From: Flavisericum labens
GTDB taxonomy: Bacteria > Bacteroidota > Bacteroidia > Flavobacteriales > Flavobacteriaceae
Reading direction: 5' to 3'
DNA length: 64,000 bases
NCBI RefSeq assembly: GCF_045446075.1
Contig: NZ_JBJJBQ010000001.1
Span: 310,001 to 374,000, forward strand
In this document: in pieces, positions 9,702 through 17,585 of the stretch
Numbering within the stretch: position 1 is the first letter of the stretch
Layout: each line of letters starts with the position of its first letter
Position numbers and translations under genes: made by a program
Notes under the pieces: model-generated
Seen by the model: the letters and a program-made list of their open reading frames with translations, nothing else
Told to the model about the DNA's origin: nothing
Databases searched by the model: none

Positions 9702-10637
9702 ATGATAAATAACAAAGAAAAACATACCCAACTCATCAAAACCGAAGCCAAACGCCTCGGTTTTTTATCAAGTGGTATTAGTAAAGCGGAGTTTTTGGAA
9801 GAAGAAGCGCCCCGATTGGAAAAATGGTTGAATAATAACATGAACGGCGAAATGAGGTACATGGAAAACCATTTTGATAAGCGTTTAGATCCAACAAAAT
9901 TGGTCGAAGGCTCAAAAAGCGTTGTGTCATTGCTCTTGAACTATTTTCCTTCAGAACAACAAAATACAGAAAGCTATAAACTATCCAAATATGCCTATGG
10001 CACCGATTATCATTTTGTGATAAAAGATAAACTTAAATCGCTTTTAAGTTATATTCAAGAGGAAATTGGTGACGTGGAAGGACGTGCTTTTGTAGATTCG
10101 GCTCCAGTTTTAGACAAAGCATGGGCTGCAAAAAGTGGCTTGGGGTGGATGGGTAAACATAGCAATTTGTTGACCCAGCAAGTCGGGTCGTTTTATTTTA
10201 TCGCCGAATTGATTATTGATTTAGATTTGAAATATGATACCCCAACCACCGACCACTGCGGCACCTGCACCGCTTGTATAGATGCTTGCCCAACGGAAGC
10301 TATCGTTGAACCATACGTAGTTGATGGCAGCAAATGTATTTCGTATTTAACCATTGAGTTAAAGGAAAACATCCCTACAGAATTTAAAGGGCAAATGGAC
10401 GATTGGATGTTTGGCTGTGATGTTTGCCAAGATGTGTGCCCATGGAATCGGTTTTCAAAATCCCATAACGAGCCGCTTTTCAATTCGCATCCAGAATTAC
10501 TTTCCATGAGTAAAAAAGATTGGGAAGAAATCACGGAGGAAACTTTTAAGAAAGTGTTTAAAAAATCTGCTGTAAAACGTACTAAGTTTACAGGTTTAAA
10601 AAGGAATATTGACTTTTTAAAAAATAATAACTTCTAG
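9702..10637 (+). CDS. queG: Epoxyqueuosine reductase QueG
   Basis: Cobalamin-dependent iron-sulfur reductase for the last step of queuosine synthesis in tRNA, converting epoxyqueuosine to queuosine in the cytoplasm. Two ferredoxin-like cysteine clusters are seen: Cys186, 189, 192, 196 (CGTCTACIDACP) and Cys239, 242, 246 (CDVCQDVCPWN). The region VDSAPVLDKAWA (131-142) holds the conserved catalytic Asp. The start chosen is the ATG at 9702 (MINNKEKHTQ, 311 aa). The frame is open back to 9585, but that extension overlaps ruvB, encodes a REP-like hairpin and has no family resemblance. A 24-bp hairpin follows the stop. Confidence 0.95.
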   Translation: MINNKEKHTQLIKTEAKRLGFLSSGISKAEFLEEEAPRLEKWLNNNMNGEMRYMENHFDKRLDPTKLVEGSKSVVSLLLNYFPSEQQNTESYKLSKYAYGTDYHFVIKDKLKSLLSYIQEEIGDVEGRAFVDSAPVLDKAWAAKSGLGWMGKHSNLLTQQVGSFYFIAELIIDLDLKYDTPTTDHCGTCTACIDACPTEAIVEPYVVDGSKCISYLTIELKENIPTEFKGQMDDWMFGCDVCQDVCPWNRFSKSHNEPLFNSHPELLSMSKKDWEEITEETFKKVFKKSAVKRTKFTGLKRNIDFLKNNNF

Positions 10638-10650
10638 ATATCAACAAAAA

Positions 10651-10674
10651 CCCTTAAAATTTAAGGTTTAAGGG
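10651..10674. terminator. Terminator between convergent queG and the fadL-like gene
   Basis: cccttaaa (10651-10658) pairs with tttaaggg (10667-10674), followed by ctttattta. It could act in both directions between the two converging genes. Confidence 0.65.
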
Positions 10675-10703
10675 CTTTATTTAGTTTCTAAATTAAAAGT
10701 AAG

Positions 10704-12083
10704 CTATTTAATTTCAGCCTTTTTGAACTTATAACTTACACCAAATTGAATCATTGATGTCGTCATATCATAAGATACATTACTTCCTGGAATAGCTCCA
10801 TAGGGAGGGTAGGCCTGAATAAACATCGGATTTAGAATTTGACCAGAAGTTTTGTCTCCACTATCGCCATAATGGTAAACCGCATCAATTTTCCAGCTTT
10901 CATTTAGGTCATAGCTTAAACCAAATTGAAATGCATTTTTTATAATGGCTGTAGCTGGAATATTAAAAAATGCCACATCTTCATTTATCGGATTTGAACT
11001 ATATGTGTAACCTAATCTTAACGGGAGTTTGTCAATACCTTTATATTAAAGGCCAGCTGAAATTATATTAATATTCTCCCAGCCAAATCCAGATACAGAG
11101 GCCGTTTGTGTCCACCCTGTTTTAGAAAACCCATCAGTGTTTTCATAATCTACTATTCTGTAATCTAAAGCTAAATCAATATCGCCTTTAGAATACCCTA
11201 AACCAAAGGATAAAATTGCTGGATAATCCATTTGAAGTTCATTTTTTGCTATTGAATTATCCAAATATGTATTTTCAAATTCAAACTTGCTGAACTTTTG
11301 GGTAGTTTTATACGAAGCACCTAATTTCAGTCCATTCCCCCAATCAAAGAAAATACCTACTTGAGCTCCAAAACCGATAGCGGATGCTTTGTCTGCAGAA
11401 GCGTAACCAGTCGCATTAGGGTTTGCTGTTGGGTTAGGCATTAATTCTAATGTTGCGTAGTCTATATTTGGCTGTATACCAAAAGATAATTTATCGGTAA
11501 CCTCATATGCATATGATAAACCTATTTGTAATAGAATGTAGTCTGATTCGATATGTCCAAACCCACCAGCCATTTGGGGAAAGTTTATTGGGTTAGAGCT
11601 TTGCGATGGATTATAGTTTGGGTTAGAATTCCCCATAATATCCATAGGATAGTTGAGGTCTTCAGGAAAAGTAACACCAAAGCCACTTATCCCAAAAGCT
11701 GAAGCTCCAAAAGTATGTTTGCTATCTTCTTTGCCCCAAACCATGGCTAATGCTGGCATAGGTGAAACACCTCTATCGTCTTTGGTGTTACCACTAAAAG
11801 AATTGCCAGTAGGCATGTTGTTAGAGTCGAATTCTGGTACGGTTGAGAATAGTTCTGGTGAAGAATAGAACAGCCCAATATCTAACTTAATTATGGTGTT
11901 GTCAAAACTTGATATAGCCGCCGGATTCCAGTGTAATGCGCCAGAAATATCTAAAGGTTGAGCTGTTGAAGCACCTCCCATCGACATATTAACAGCACCA
12001 ACACCCTGCATAATATGCCCGGCTTGTGATAAAATTGTTGAATAAAATAGCAGAAAAATAAAATTTAACAAATAGGATTTCAT
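10704..12083 (-). pseudogene. FadL/OmpP1/TodX-type outer-membrane transporter, interrupted by an in-frame stop
   Basis: Long-chain fatty acid or hydrophobic-compound porin family. The main ORF (11046-12083, 345 aa) begins with a signal peptide (MKSYLLNFIFLLFYSTILSQAG) and the family-typical GVGAVNMSMGGAS and ISGALHWNPAA. It ends at a TAA (11046-11048) after NIISAGL. The same frame continues without shift: YKGIDKLPLRLGYTYSSNPI, then strands to QFGVSYKFKKAEIK, stopping at 10704. YKgidKLPLRLGYTYS is what family members carry right after that point, so one codon, probably CAA or GAA, has become TAA. The truncated product would lack about 115 residues, including the last strands and the C-terminal strand needed for barrel insertion. 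It may be a real nonsense mutation or a sequencing error. Confidence 0.85.
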
Positions 12084-12189
12084 GATTGAAATATTTAGGC
12101 GCTTCTATAAAAATGTAATTTCTATAAACAGCGTGTGTTAAAAAATTAAGAATATTAACAAAGCTACACCTAAGGCTTATTTCATTTTA

Positions 12190-12281
12190 TGATTTTTATC
12201 ACTTACCCCAAAATATTTTTAAAACCCATGGTAAATCTTGTGTAACCTTTGTTACACAAGGGGTTATAATGATTTTTGTCA
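12190..12281. promoter_or_regulatory. Three dyad sites in the promoter region of the sulfur cassette
   Basis: Site 1, TGATttttATCA (12190-12201), has the core of an FNR-type site (TTGATnnnnATCAA). Site 2 is a perfect 10-bp inverted repeat, CTTGTGTAAC (12237-12246) and GTTACACAAG (12251-12260), separated by cttt; its shape fits a Crp/Fnr-superfamily dimer. Site 3, TGATttttGTCA (12270-12281), is an imperfect copy of site 1. All lie between the divergent fadL-like gene and the sqr-like gene, 89-180 bp upstream of the latter. Crp/Fnr control is inference. Confidence 0.6.
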
Positions 12282-12293
12282 TGTTTTATGAGG

Positions 12294-12301
12294 TACATTT
12301 G
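12294..12301 (+). promoter_or_regulatory. Candidate -7 box for the sulfur cassette
   Basis: TACATTTG matches TAnnTTTG, 69 bp before the ATG. There is no TTTG at the usual 19-21 bp upstream, only one 15 bp upstream at 12275-12278, which would suit an activator-dependent promoter given the dyads just upstream. Confidence 0.5.
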
Positions 12302-12369
12302 TATTAGTTTTATACCAAATTAAAATCATAACTATTTGAAAAAAATGGTTTGGTTTAAAAATAAAACAA

Positions 12370-13614
12370 ATGAAAAATTTATTGATTTTAGGCGCGGGAA
12401 CATCAGGAACGATGATGGCTAATCATTTAGTTTCCAAACTGCCAATGAAAGAATGGAAGATTACTATTGTAGATCAATATAAAACACATTACTATCAACC
12501 GGGGTTTTTGTTTCTTCCTTTTGATACCTACACAGAGGATCAAGTTAAAAAGAAGGGAAAGAAATTTATACCAAAGGGAGTCAATTATATTCAGAAAAAG
12601 ATTGAACAGATTTTACCAGAATCGAATAAAGTTAAATTAGAAGACGAATCCTTGGATTATGATATTTTAATTGTAGCAACAGGGTCTAAAATTGCACCAG
12701 ATGAAACAGATGGATTATTGGGCTCTTTATGGAGAAAAGACATTTTTGATTTTTACACTTATGAAGGAGCTTTGGCATTACGTAATAAGTTAAGAGATTG
12801 GCAAGGTGGCAAACTGGTAGTGCATATCACAGAGATGCCTATAAAATGTCCAGTAGCCCCATTAGAGTTTGCATTTTTGGCTGACTCTTATTTTAAGAAA
12901 AAAGGGATGCGAGACAAGGTTGAAATTACCTATGTAACACCTTTAGACGGTGCTTTCACAAAACCAACCTGTACCAAAGCATTAAATTACTTGTTGGAGG
13001 AAAAACAAATTAAGATAGAGACCGATTTTGCAATAATGGAAGTTGATAATGAAAAGAAAGCCATTGTAGATTATGTTGACAGGGAAATTCCTTTTGATTT
13101 GTTGGTAACGGTACCTACAAACATGGGAGATGAAGTTATAGAACGATCTGGATTAGGTGATGATTTAAATTTTATTCCAACACATAAACACACATTACAA
13201 TCTATAGCTCATGATAATATTTTCGTTATAGGAGATGCAACCAATGTGCCAGCTTCTAAAGCAGGATCTGTTGCACACTTTCAAGCAGAAACACTAACTG
13301 ATAATATTGTTTTATACATACAAGGCAATAAATTAAAGCAAGAGTTTGACGGTCATGCCAATTGCTTTATTGAAACAGGAGATAATAAAGCTTTATTAAT
13401 AGATTTTAATTATGAGCAGGAACCAGTTCATGGTACATTTCCGTTTGCAAAAATAGGACCTCTTAAACTATTAAAAGAAAGCATATTTAACCATTGGGGG
13501 AAATTAGCCTTTAGATGGATTTATTGGAATATGTTGTTAAAAGGGATTCCAATTCCATTTGTTGGCAGAAACATGAGTTTTAAAGGAAAAAAACTCGATA
13601 TAGAACAAAATTAA
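12370..13614 (+). CDS. Sulfide:quinone oxidoreductase-like FAD flavoprotein
   Basis: Probable membrane-associated flavoprotein oxidising sulfide or a persulfide to sulfane sulfur with electrons passed to quinone. The 414-aa protein has an N-terminal FAD-binding motif GAGTSG (8-13), the second flavin motif VIGDATNVPASKAGSVAHF (286-304), and cysteines at 160 (KCPVAP), 201 and 332 (ANCFIETG). Cys160 and Cys332 fit the redox-active pair of the SQR family. The C-terminal region (KLAFRWIYWNMLLKG) is amphipathic and hydrophobic, as in SQR proteins that dock to the membrane. A TusE/DsrC-like gene follows after 29 bp and a DsrE-like gene after that, supporting a sulfur role. A related family, flavocytochrome c sulfide dehydrogenase, is less likely because no signal peptide is seen. 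Confidence 0.8.
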   Translation: MKNLLILGAGTSGTMMANHLVSKLPMKEWKITIVDQYKTHYYQPGFLFLPFDTYTEDQVKKKGKKFIPKGVNYIQKKIEQILPESNKVKLEDESLDYDILIVATGSKIAPDETDGLLGSLWRKDIFDFYTYEGALALRNKLRDWQGGKLVVHITEMPIKCPVAPLEFAFLADSYFKKKGMRDKVEITYVTPLDGAFTKPTCTKALNYLLEEKQIKIETDFAIMEVDNEKKAIVDYVDREIPFDLLVTVPTNMGDEVIERSGLGDDLNFIPTHKHTLQSIAHDNIFVIGDATNVPASKAGSVAHFQAETLTDNIVLYIQGNKLKQEFDGHANCFIETGDNKALLIDFNYEQEPVHGTFPFAKIGPLKLLKESIFNHWGKLAFRWIYWNMLLKGIPIPFVGRNMSFKGKKLDIEQN

Positions 13615-13643
13615 AAAAATATAAATATTTAAATTTTATAATC

Positions 13644-13952
13644 ATGAAAAAAGTAATCGCAAATAAAGAAGTAGATGTTAATGAAGAAGGATACCTAGTT
13701 GATTTTAAACAATGGGATCAAGAAATCGGTAAAACTTTAGCCGAAGAGTTAAGTATTTCCATGACAGATAAGCATTGGGAAGTGATAGATTATATCCACG
13801 ATAAATATCAAAATGAAGAACCATTATCAATAAGAGGTATTAAAAAAAGTGGTGTTATAAATATTAAGGAGTTTTACAGCTTATTTCCAGGAGGACCACT
13901 AAAAAAAGCAACACTTATTGCGGGAATTCCTAAACCCAAAAGTTGTATTTAA
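13644..13952 (+). CDS. TusE/DsrC family sulfur carrier protein
   Basis: Small cytoplasmic sulfur-relay protein, 102 aa, the normal family size. The C-terminal arm GIPKPKSCI has the conserved penultimate cysteine (Cys101) that carries a persulfide. The second cysteine found 11 residues earlier in dissimilatory DsrC is absent (Thr90), so it resembles TusE or single-Cys DsrC proteins. Other family features are the GYLVDFKQWD segment near the start and the LFPGGP segment before the arm. It sits between the SQR-like and DsrE-like genes, so it probably accepts sulfane sulfur made by the former, by way of the latter. It is not obviously for tRNA thiolation, as no tusBCD or mnmA is nearby. Confidence 0.88.
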   Translation: MKKVIANKEVDVNEEGYLVDFKQWDQEIGKTLAEELSISMTDKHWEVIDYIHDKYQNEEPLSIRGIKKSGVINIKEFYSLFPGGPLKKATLIAGIPKPKSCI

Positions 13953-13973
13953 ATCATCGAAAAAACAGAAATT

Positions 13974-14447
13974 ATGGGTACAAAAGTTAAAAAAATGCTT
14001 TTCATATTATCGAAAGCAACAATTGAAAATGCTTATGCAGCCTTTGTAATGGCAAATGGTGCAAGAATGGAAGGCATTGAATCCGAGATATTTTTTACTT
14101 TTTTTGGATTAGAAGCTATTCAAAAGAAAAAGTTAGAACGCTTGCATGTAGCAACCGTAGGTAATCCAGGAATGCACATTCCTACAATGTTAGGCGGCTT
14201 GCCAGGAGTTGAGGCATTGGCAACAAAAATGATGAAGAAAGAAATGGATAAATTGGATATGCCACCAATAGGAGAGTTTTTAGAAATACTATCAGATTCG
14301 GGTTGCAAACTTTGGGCCTGTAAGTTAGCAGTAGATATGTTTCACTTAAAGGAAGAAGACCTTATTGATGAATTGGATGGTATTTTGACAATTGGAGACT
14401 TTTACAGTAGAGCCGATCAAGAAGGGTGCCAATTATTATTTATATAA
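13974..14447 (+). CDS. DsrE2-like (DsrE/DsrF/DrsH-like family) sulfurtransferase
   Basis: Predicted sulfur-transfer protein of 157 aa with a DsrE-like Rossmann-type fold (N-terminal KKMLFILSKATIENAYAAFVMANGA; FFTFFGLEAI). Cysteines are Cys111, Cys116 and Cys152. Cys116 in GCKLWACKLAVDMF is the position of the conserved cysteine in DsrE2-type proteins, which hand persulfides to TusA- or DsrC-type carriers. A short hydrophobic stretch near residues 60-85 could associate with the membrane, as in DsrE2. It is the last gene of the three-gene cassette, 21 bp after the TusE/DsrC-like gene, and is followed by a terminator. No rhodanese or tusA gene accompanies it, unlike the usual rhd-tusA-dsrE2 arrangement. 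Confidence 0.82.
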   Translation: MGTKVKKMLFILSKATIENAYAAFVMANGARMEGIESEIFFTFFGLEAIQKKKLERLHVATVGNPGMHIPTMLGGLPGVEALATKMMKKEMDKLDMPPIGEFLEILSDSGCKLWACKLAVDMFHLKEEDLIDELDGILTIGDFYSRADQEGCQLLFI

Positions 14448-14470
14448 GACTTAGCCAGTTATTATTATTA

Positions 14471-14502
14471 AAAAAGACTTTCAAAAATTGGAAGTCTTTT
14501 TG
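14471..14502 (+). terminator. Terminator after the sulfur cassette
   Basis: aaaaagactttc (14471-14482) pairs with ggaagtcttttt over a seven-base loop with one wobble, ending in T residues. Confidence 0.8.
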
Positions 14503-14615
14503 GTTAATAGTATTTAGTATTTTGAATACTACTGGGGTTTTAAAAAATTCCTTTTTATTAAAAAAAGAATTAATCAATTTTCATAAAGAATGGGGGTAAC
14601 CATAAATAGGATTAT

Positions 14616-14623
14616 TATATTTG
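14616..14623 (+). promoter_or_regulatory. Candidate -7 box for maeB
   Basis: TATATTTG fits TAnnTTTG, 23 bp before the maeB ATG. A -33 box was not recognised. Confidence 0.5.
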
Positions 14624-14646
14624 TTTGGTATAATTAACATAATCCC

Positions 14647-16947
14647 ATGAGCGAAGAAAGTAAACGTAGAGAAGCCCTTATATATCATGCAAAACCTGTT
14701 CCGGGTAAAATAAAAGTAGTCCCAACAAAAAAATATGCATCCCAAAGAGATTTGTCTTTGGCCTACTCGCCTGGAGTAGCCGAACCATGTCTGGAAATTG
14801 AAAAGGATAAAGACAATGCCTATAAATACACAGCTAAAGGAAATTTGGTTGCCGTCATATCAAATGGTACAGCGGTTTTAGGGCTAGGAAATATTGGTCC
14901 AGAAGCTTCAAAACCGGTAATGGAAGGTAAAGGCTTATTATTTAAAATCTTTGCCGATATCGATGTTTTTGATATTGAAGTGGATACGGAAAATGTTGAT
15001 GAGTTCATTGCAACGGTTAAAAATATAGCACCTACTTTCGGAGGGATTAACCTGGAAGACATTAAGGCGCCTGGCGCTTTTGAAATTGAACGCCGTTTAA
15101 AGGAGGAGCTCGATATTCCCGTAATGCATGACGATCAGCACGGTACAGCCATCATTTCCGCCGCAGCATTAATTAATGCTTTAGAGTTGACCAAAAAGAA
15201 AATTGAAGAGGTAAAAATTGTAATAAGTGGAGCAGGTGCTGCCGCTATTTCGTGTTCTCGTTTGTATCAGGCTTTTGGTGCTAAACGCGAGAATATGGTT
15301 ATGTTAGATAGTAAAGGTGTTATTCGTGAAGATCGCGATAACCTTTCTTCTGAAAAAGCTGAATTTGCCACGCATAGAAAAATTGATACCCTTGATGAAG
15401 CTATGGTAGATTCCGATGTGTTTATTGGCTTGTCTATGGCCGATGTGTTATCTCCAGATATGCTTAAATCCATGGCAAATGACCCTATTGTTTTTGCTAT
15501 GGCAAATCCAAATCCAGAGATAAAATACGATTTGGCTACTGCTACACGTAAAGATGTTATTATGGCAACAGGCCGTAGCGACCATCCTAATCAGGTGAAC
15601 AACGTGCTTGGTTTTCCGTTTATATTTAGAGGCGCTTTGGATGTGCGAGCTACAAAAATCAATGAAGCCATGAAAATGGCTGCAGTAGAGGCTTTAGCAA
15701 ATTTAGCAAAAGAACCCGTGCCAGAACAGGTAAACATTGCTTATGGGGAAACCCGCTTAACATTCGGTAGAGATTACATTATTCCTAAACCATTCGACCC
15801 TAGATTAATCGCAGAAGTACCACCTGCAGTTGCGAAAGCAGCTATGGAGAGTGGTGTGGCTAAATCTCCAATTACCGATTGGGAAGATTATAAAGATGTT
15901 CTTAGAGAGCGTTTAGGCTCTGATAATAAATTGGTCAGGTTATTGCTAAACCGTGCAAAAATTAATCCAAAACGTGTAGTTTTTGCAGAGGCCGATCAGC
16001 TTGCTGTTATTAAAGCTGCACAAATTGTTTATGAAGAAGGCGTGGCTATCCCTATTTTACTGGGAAGAATAGATACCATTAAAAGTTTAATGGAGGAAAT
16101 TGAGTTTGAAGCTGATGATGTTTTAATAATAGACCCCAAAACTGAAGAGGAAAACGACCGAAAAAATAAATACGCCAAAGTATATTGGGAGCAAAGTAAA
16201 CGTCATGGGGTAACATATTATTCCGCACAGCGATTGATGCGTGAACGTAATTATTTTGCGGCCATGATGGTGAATGAAGGTGATGCCGATGCTTTAATTT
16301 CGGGTTATTCCAGAAATTACCCAAGTGTAGTAAAACCTATGCTGGAGTTAATTGGAATGGCAGATGGCGTAAATAGAGTGGCGACTACCAATGTGATGAT
16401 GACCAAACGTGGTCCGTTGTTTTTGAGTGATACATCCATCAATATTGATCCGGATTCTAAGGTGTTGACCAAGATTGCTCAAATGACTTCGCAGGTGGTT
16501 AAAATGTTTGGAATGACCCCCGTAATGGCTATGATTTCATATTCAAACTTTGGTTCGTCAACTTACGAAAAAGCTTCAAAAGTTCGCGATGCGGTGGCCA
16601 ACCTCCATCGTTATTATCCAGATATGATTGTTGATGGCGAATTGCAAACCGATTTTGCCCTAAACGACGAAATGTTGAAAGAGCGTTTTCCGTTTTCAAA
16701 ATTAGTTGGCAAAAAAGTAAACACACTTATTTTTCCAAATTTAGATTCTGCAAATATCACCTACAAGCTCTTAAAGGCTTTAAATGAAGCAGAATCCATT
16801 GGGCCAATCATGATGGGTATGCGAAAACCAGTACACATTCTTCAGTTAGGCGCTAGTGTTGATGAGATTGTTAATATGACGGCAATTGCTGTTATTGACG
16901 CACAGCACAAGGAACAATTGGATAAAGAAAAGGCAATGGCAAACTAA
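14647..16947 (+). CDS. maeB: NADP-dependent malic enzyme with C-terminal phosphotransacetylase-like domain
   Basis: Decarboxylates malate to pyruvate with reduction of NADP, supplying NADPH. The 766-aa length fits the MaeB hybrid class. Residues about 1-385 are the malic enzyme (YSPGVAEPCLEI; HDDQHGTAI; the NAD(P) site ISGAGAAAISC; VIFAMANPNPEI-like at PIVFAMANPNPEI). Residues about 430-766 are a phosphotransacetylase-like domain (VVFAEAD; DALISGYSRNYPSVVKP), which in this class is regulatory and usually lacks transacetylase activity. It has its own -7 box and precedes ruvA by 51 bp. Confidence 0.95.
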   Translation: MSEESKRREALIYHAKPVPGKIKVVPTKKYASQRDLSLAYSPGVAEPCLEIEKDKDNAYKYTAKGNLVAVISNGTAVLGLGNIGPEASKPVMEGKGLLFKIFADIDVFDIEVDTENVDEFIATVKNIAPTFGGINLEDIKAPGAFEIERRLKEELDIPVMHDDQHGTAIISAAALINALELTKKKIEEVKIVISGAGAAAISCSRLYQAFGAKRENMVMLDSKGVIREDRDNLSSEKAEFATHRKIDTLDEAMVDSDVFIGLSMADVLSPDMLKSMANDPIVFAMANPNPEIKYDLATATRKDVIMATGRSDHPNQVNNVLGFPFIFRGALDVRATKINEAMKMAAVEALANLAKEPVPEQVNIAYGETRLTFGRDYIIPKPFDPRLIAEVPPAVAKAAMESGVAKSPITDWEDYKDVLRERLGSDNKLVRLLLNRAKINPKRVVFAEADQLAVIKAAQIVYEEGVAIPILLGRIDTIKSLMEEIEFEADDVLIIDPKTEEENDRKNKYAKVYWEQSKRHGVTYYSAQRLMRERNYFAAMMVNEGDADALISGYSRNYPSVVKPMLELIGMADGVNRVATTNVMMTKRGPLFLSDTSINIDPDSKVLTKIAQMTSQVVKMFGMTPVMAMISYSNFGSSTYEKASKVRDAVANLHRYYPDMIVDGELQTDFALNDEMLKERFPFSKLVGKKVNTLIFPNLDSANITYKLLKALNEAESIGPIMMGMRKPVHILQLGASVDEIVNMTAIAVIDAQHKEQLDKEKAMAN

Positions 16948-16968
16948 TTCAATTGAAAATAATTTTAT

Positions 16969-16976
16969 TACATTTG
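16969..16976 (+). promoter_or_regulatory. Candidate -7 box for ruvA-sprA
   Basis: TACATTTG fits TAnnTTTG, 22 bp before the ruvA ATG. A TTG lies 13 bp upstream, too close for a standard -33 box. Confidence 0.45.
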
Positions 16977-16998
16977 GTCGGTTAACGAAGTGCTGTAG

Positions 16999-17580
16999 AT
17001 GATAACACATATTCAAGGGAAACTTACTGAAAAAAATCCAACACATGTGGTTATTGATTGTAATGGAGTGGGGTATGTACTTCATATTTCATTGCATACC
17101 TATTCGCAAATACCTGATGCCGAGAGTTTAAAGCTGTTTGCTCATCTTCAAGTTAAAGAAGACTCTCATACACTTTATGGTTTTTCATCTATTACAGAGC
17201 GCGAAATTTTCAGGTTGCTGCTTTCTGTAAGCGGTATTGGTGCCAGTACCGCGCGTACCATGCTGTCGTCTTTAACACCAAAAGAGGTTAGGGAAGGTAT
17301 TGCGAAAGGCGATGTTGCCTTAATACAATCCATTAAAGGGATTGGCGCAAAAACGGCACAGCGCGTTATTATTGACCTCAAGGATAAAATTTTAAAGATT
17401 TACGATATTGACGAAGTTTCTGTTTCAAAAGACAATACCAACAAAGATGAAGCGTTATCTGCTTTAGAAGTGCTTGGTTTTGCCAAAAAACAAGCAGAAC
17501 GTGTGATAGATAAGATTGTGGCGACCCAACCCGATGCCAACGTTGAAACTATTATAAAACAAGCTCTAAAAAATTTATAA
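16999..17580 (+). CDS. ruvA: Holliday junction DNA-binding protein RuvA
   Basis: Tetrameric Holliday-junction recognition subunit that loads RuvB. The 193-aa protein has an N-terminal OB fold (MITHIQGKLTEKNPTHVVIDCNG), two helix-hairpin-helix motifs around LLLSVSGIGASTARTML and SIKGIGAKTAQRVIIDLKDK, and a short C-terminal RuvB-binding domain (EALSALEVLGFAKKQAERVI). sprA starts 6 bp after the stop, so ruvA and sprA are probably co-transcribed, an arrangement I recall from other flavobacteria. Confidence 0.96.
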   Translation: MITHIQGKLTEKNPTHVVIDCNGVGYVLHISLHTYSQIPDAESLKLFAHLQVKEDSHTLYGFSSITEREIFRLLLSVSGIGASTARTMLSSLTPKEVREGIAKGDVALIQSIKGIGAKTAQRVIIDLKDKILKIYDIDEVSVSKDNTNKDEALSALEVLGFAKKQAERVIDKIVATQPDANVETIIKQALKNL

Positions 17581-17585
17581 TTATT

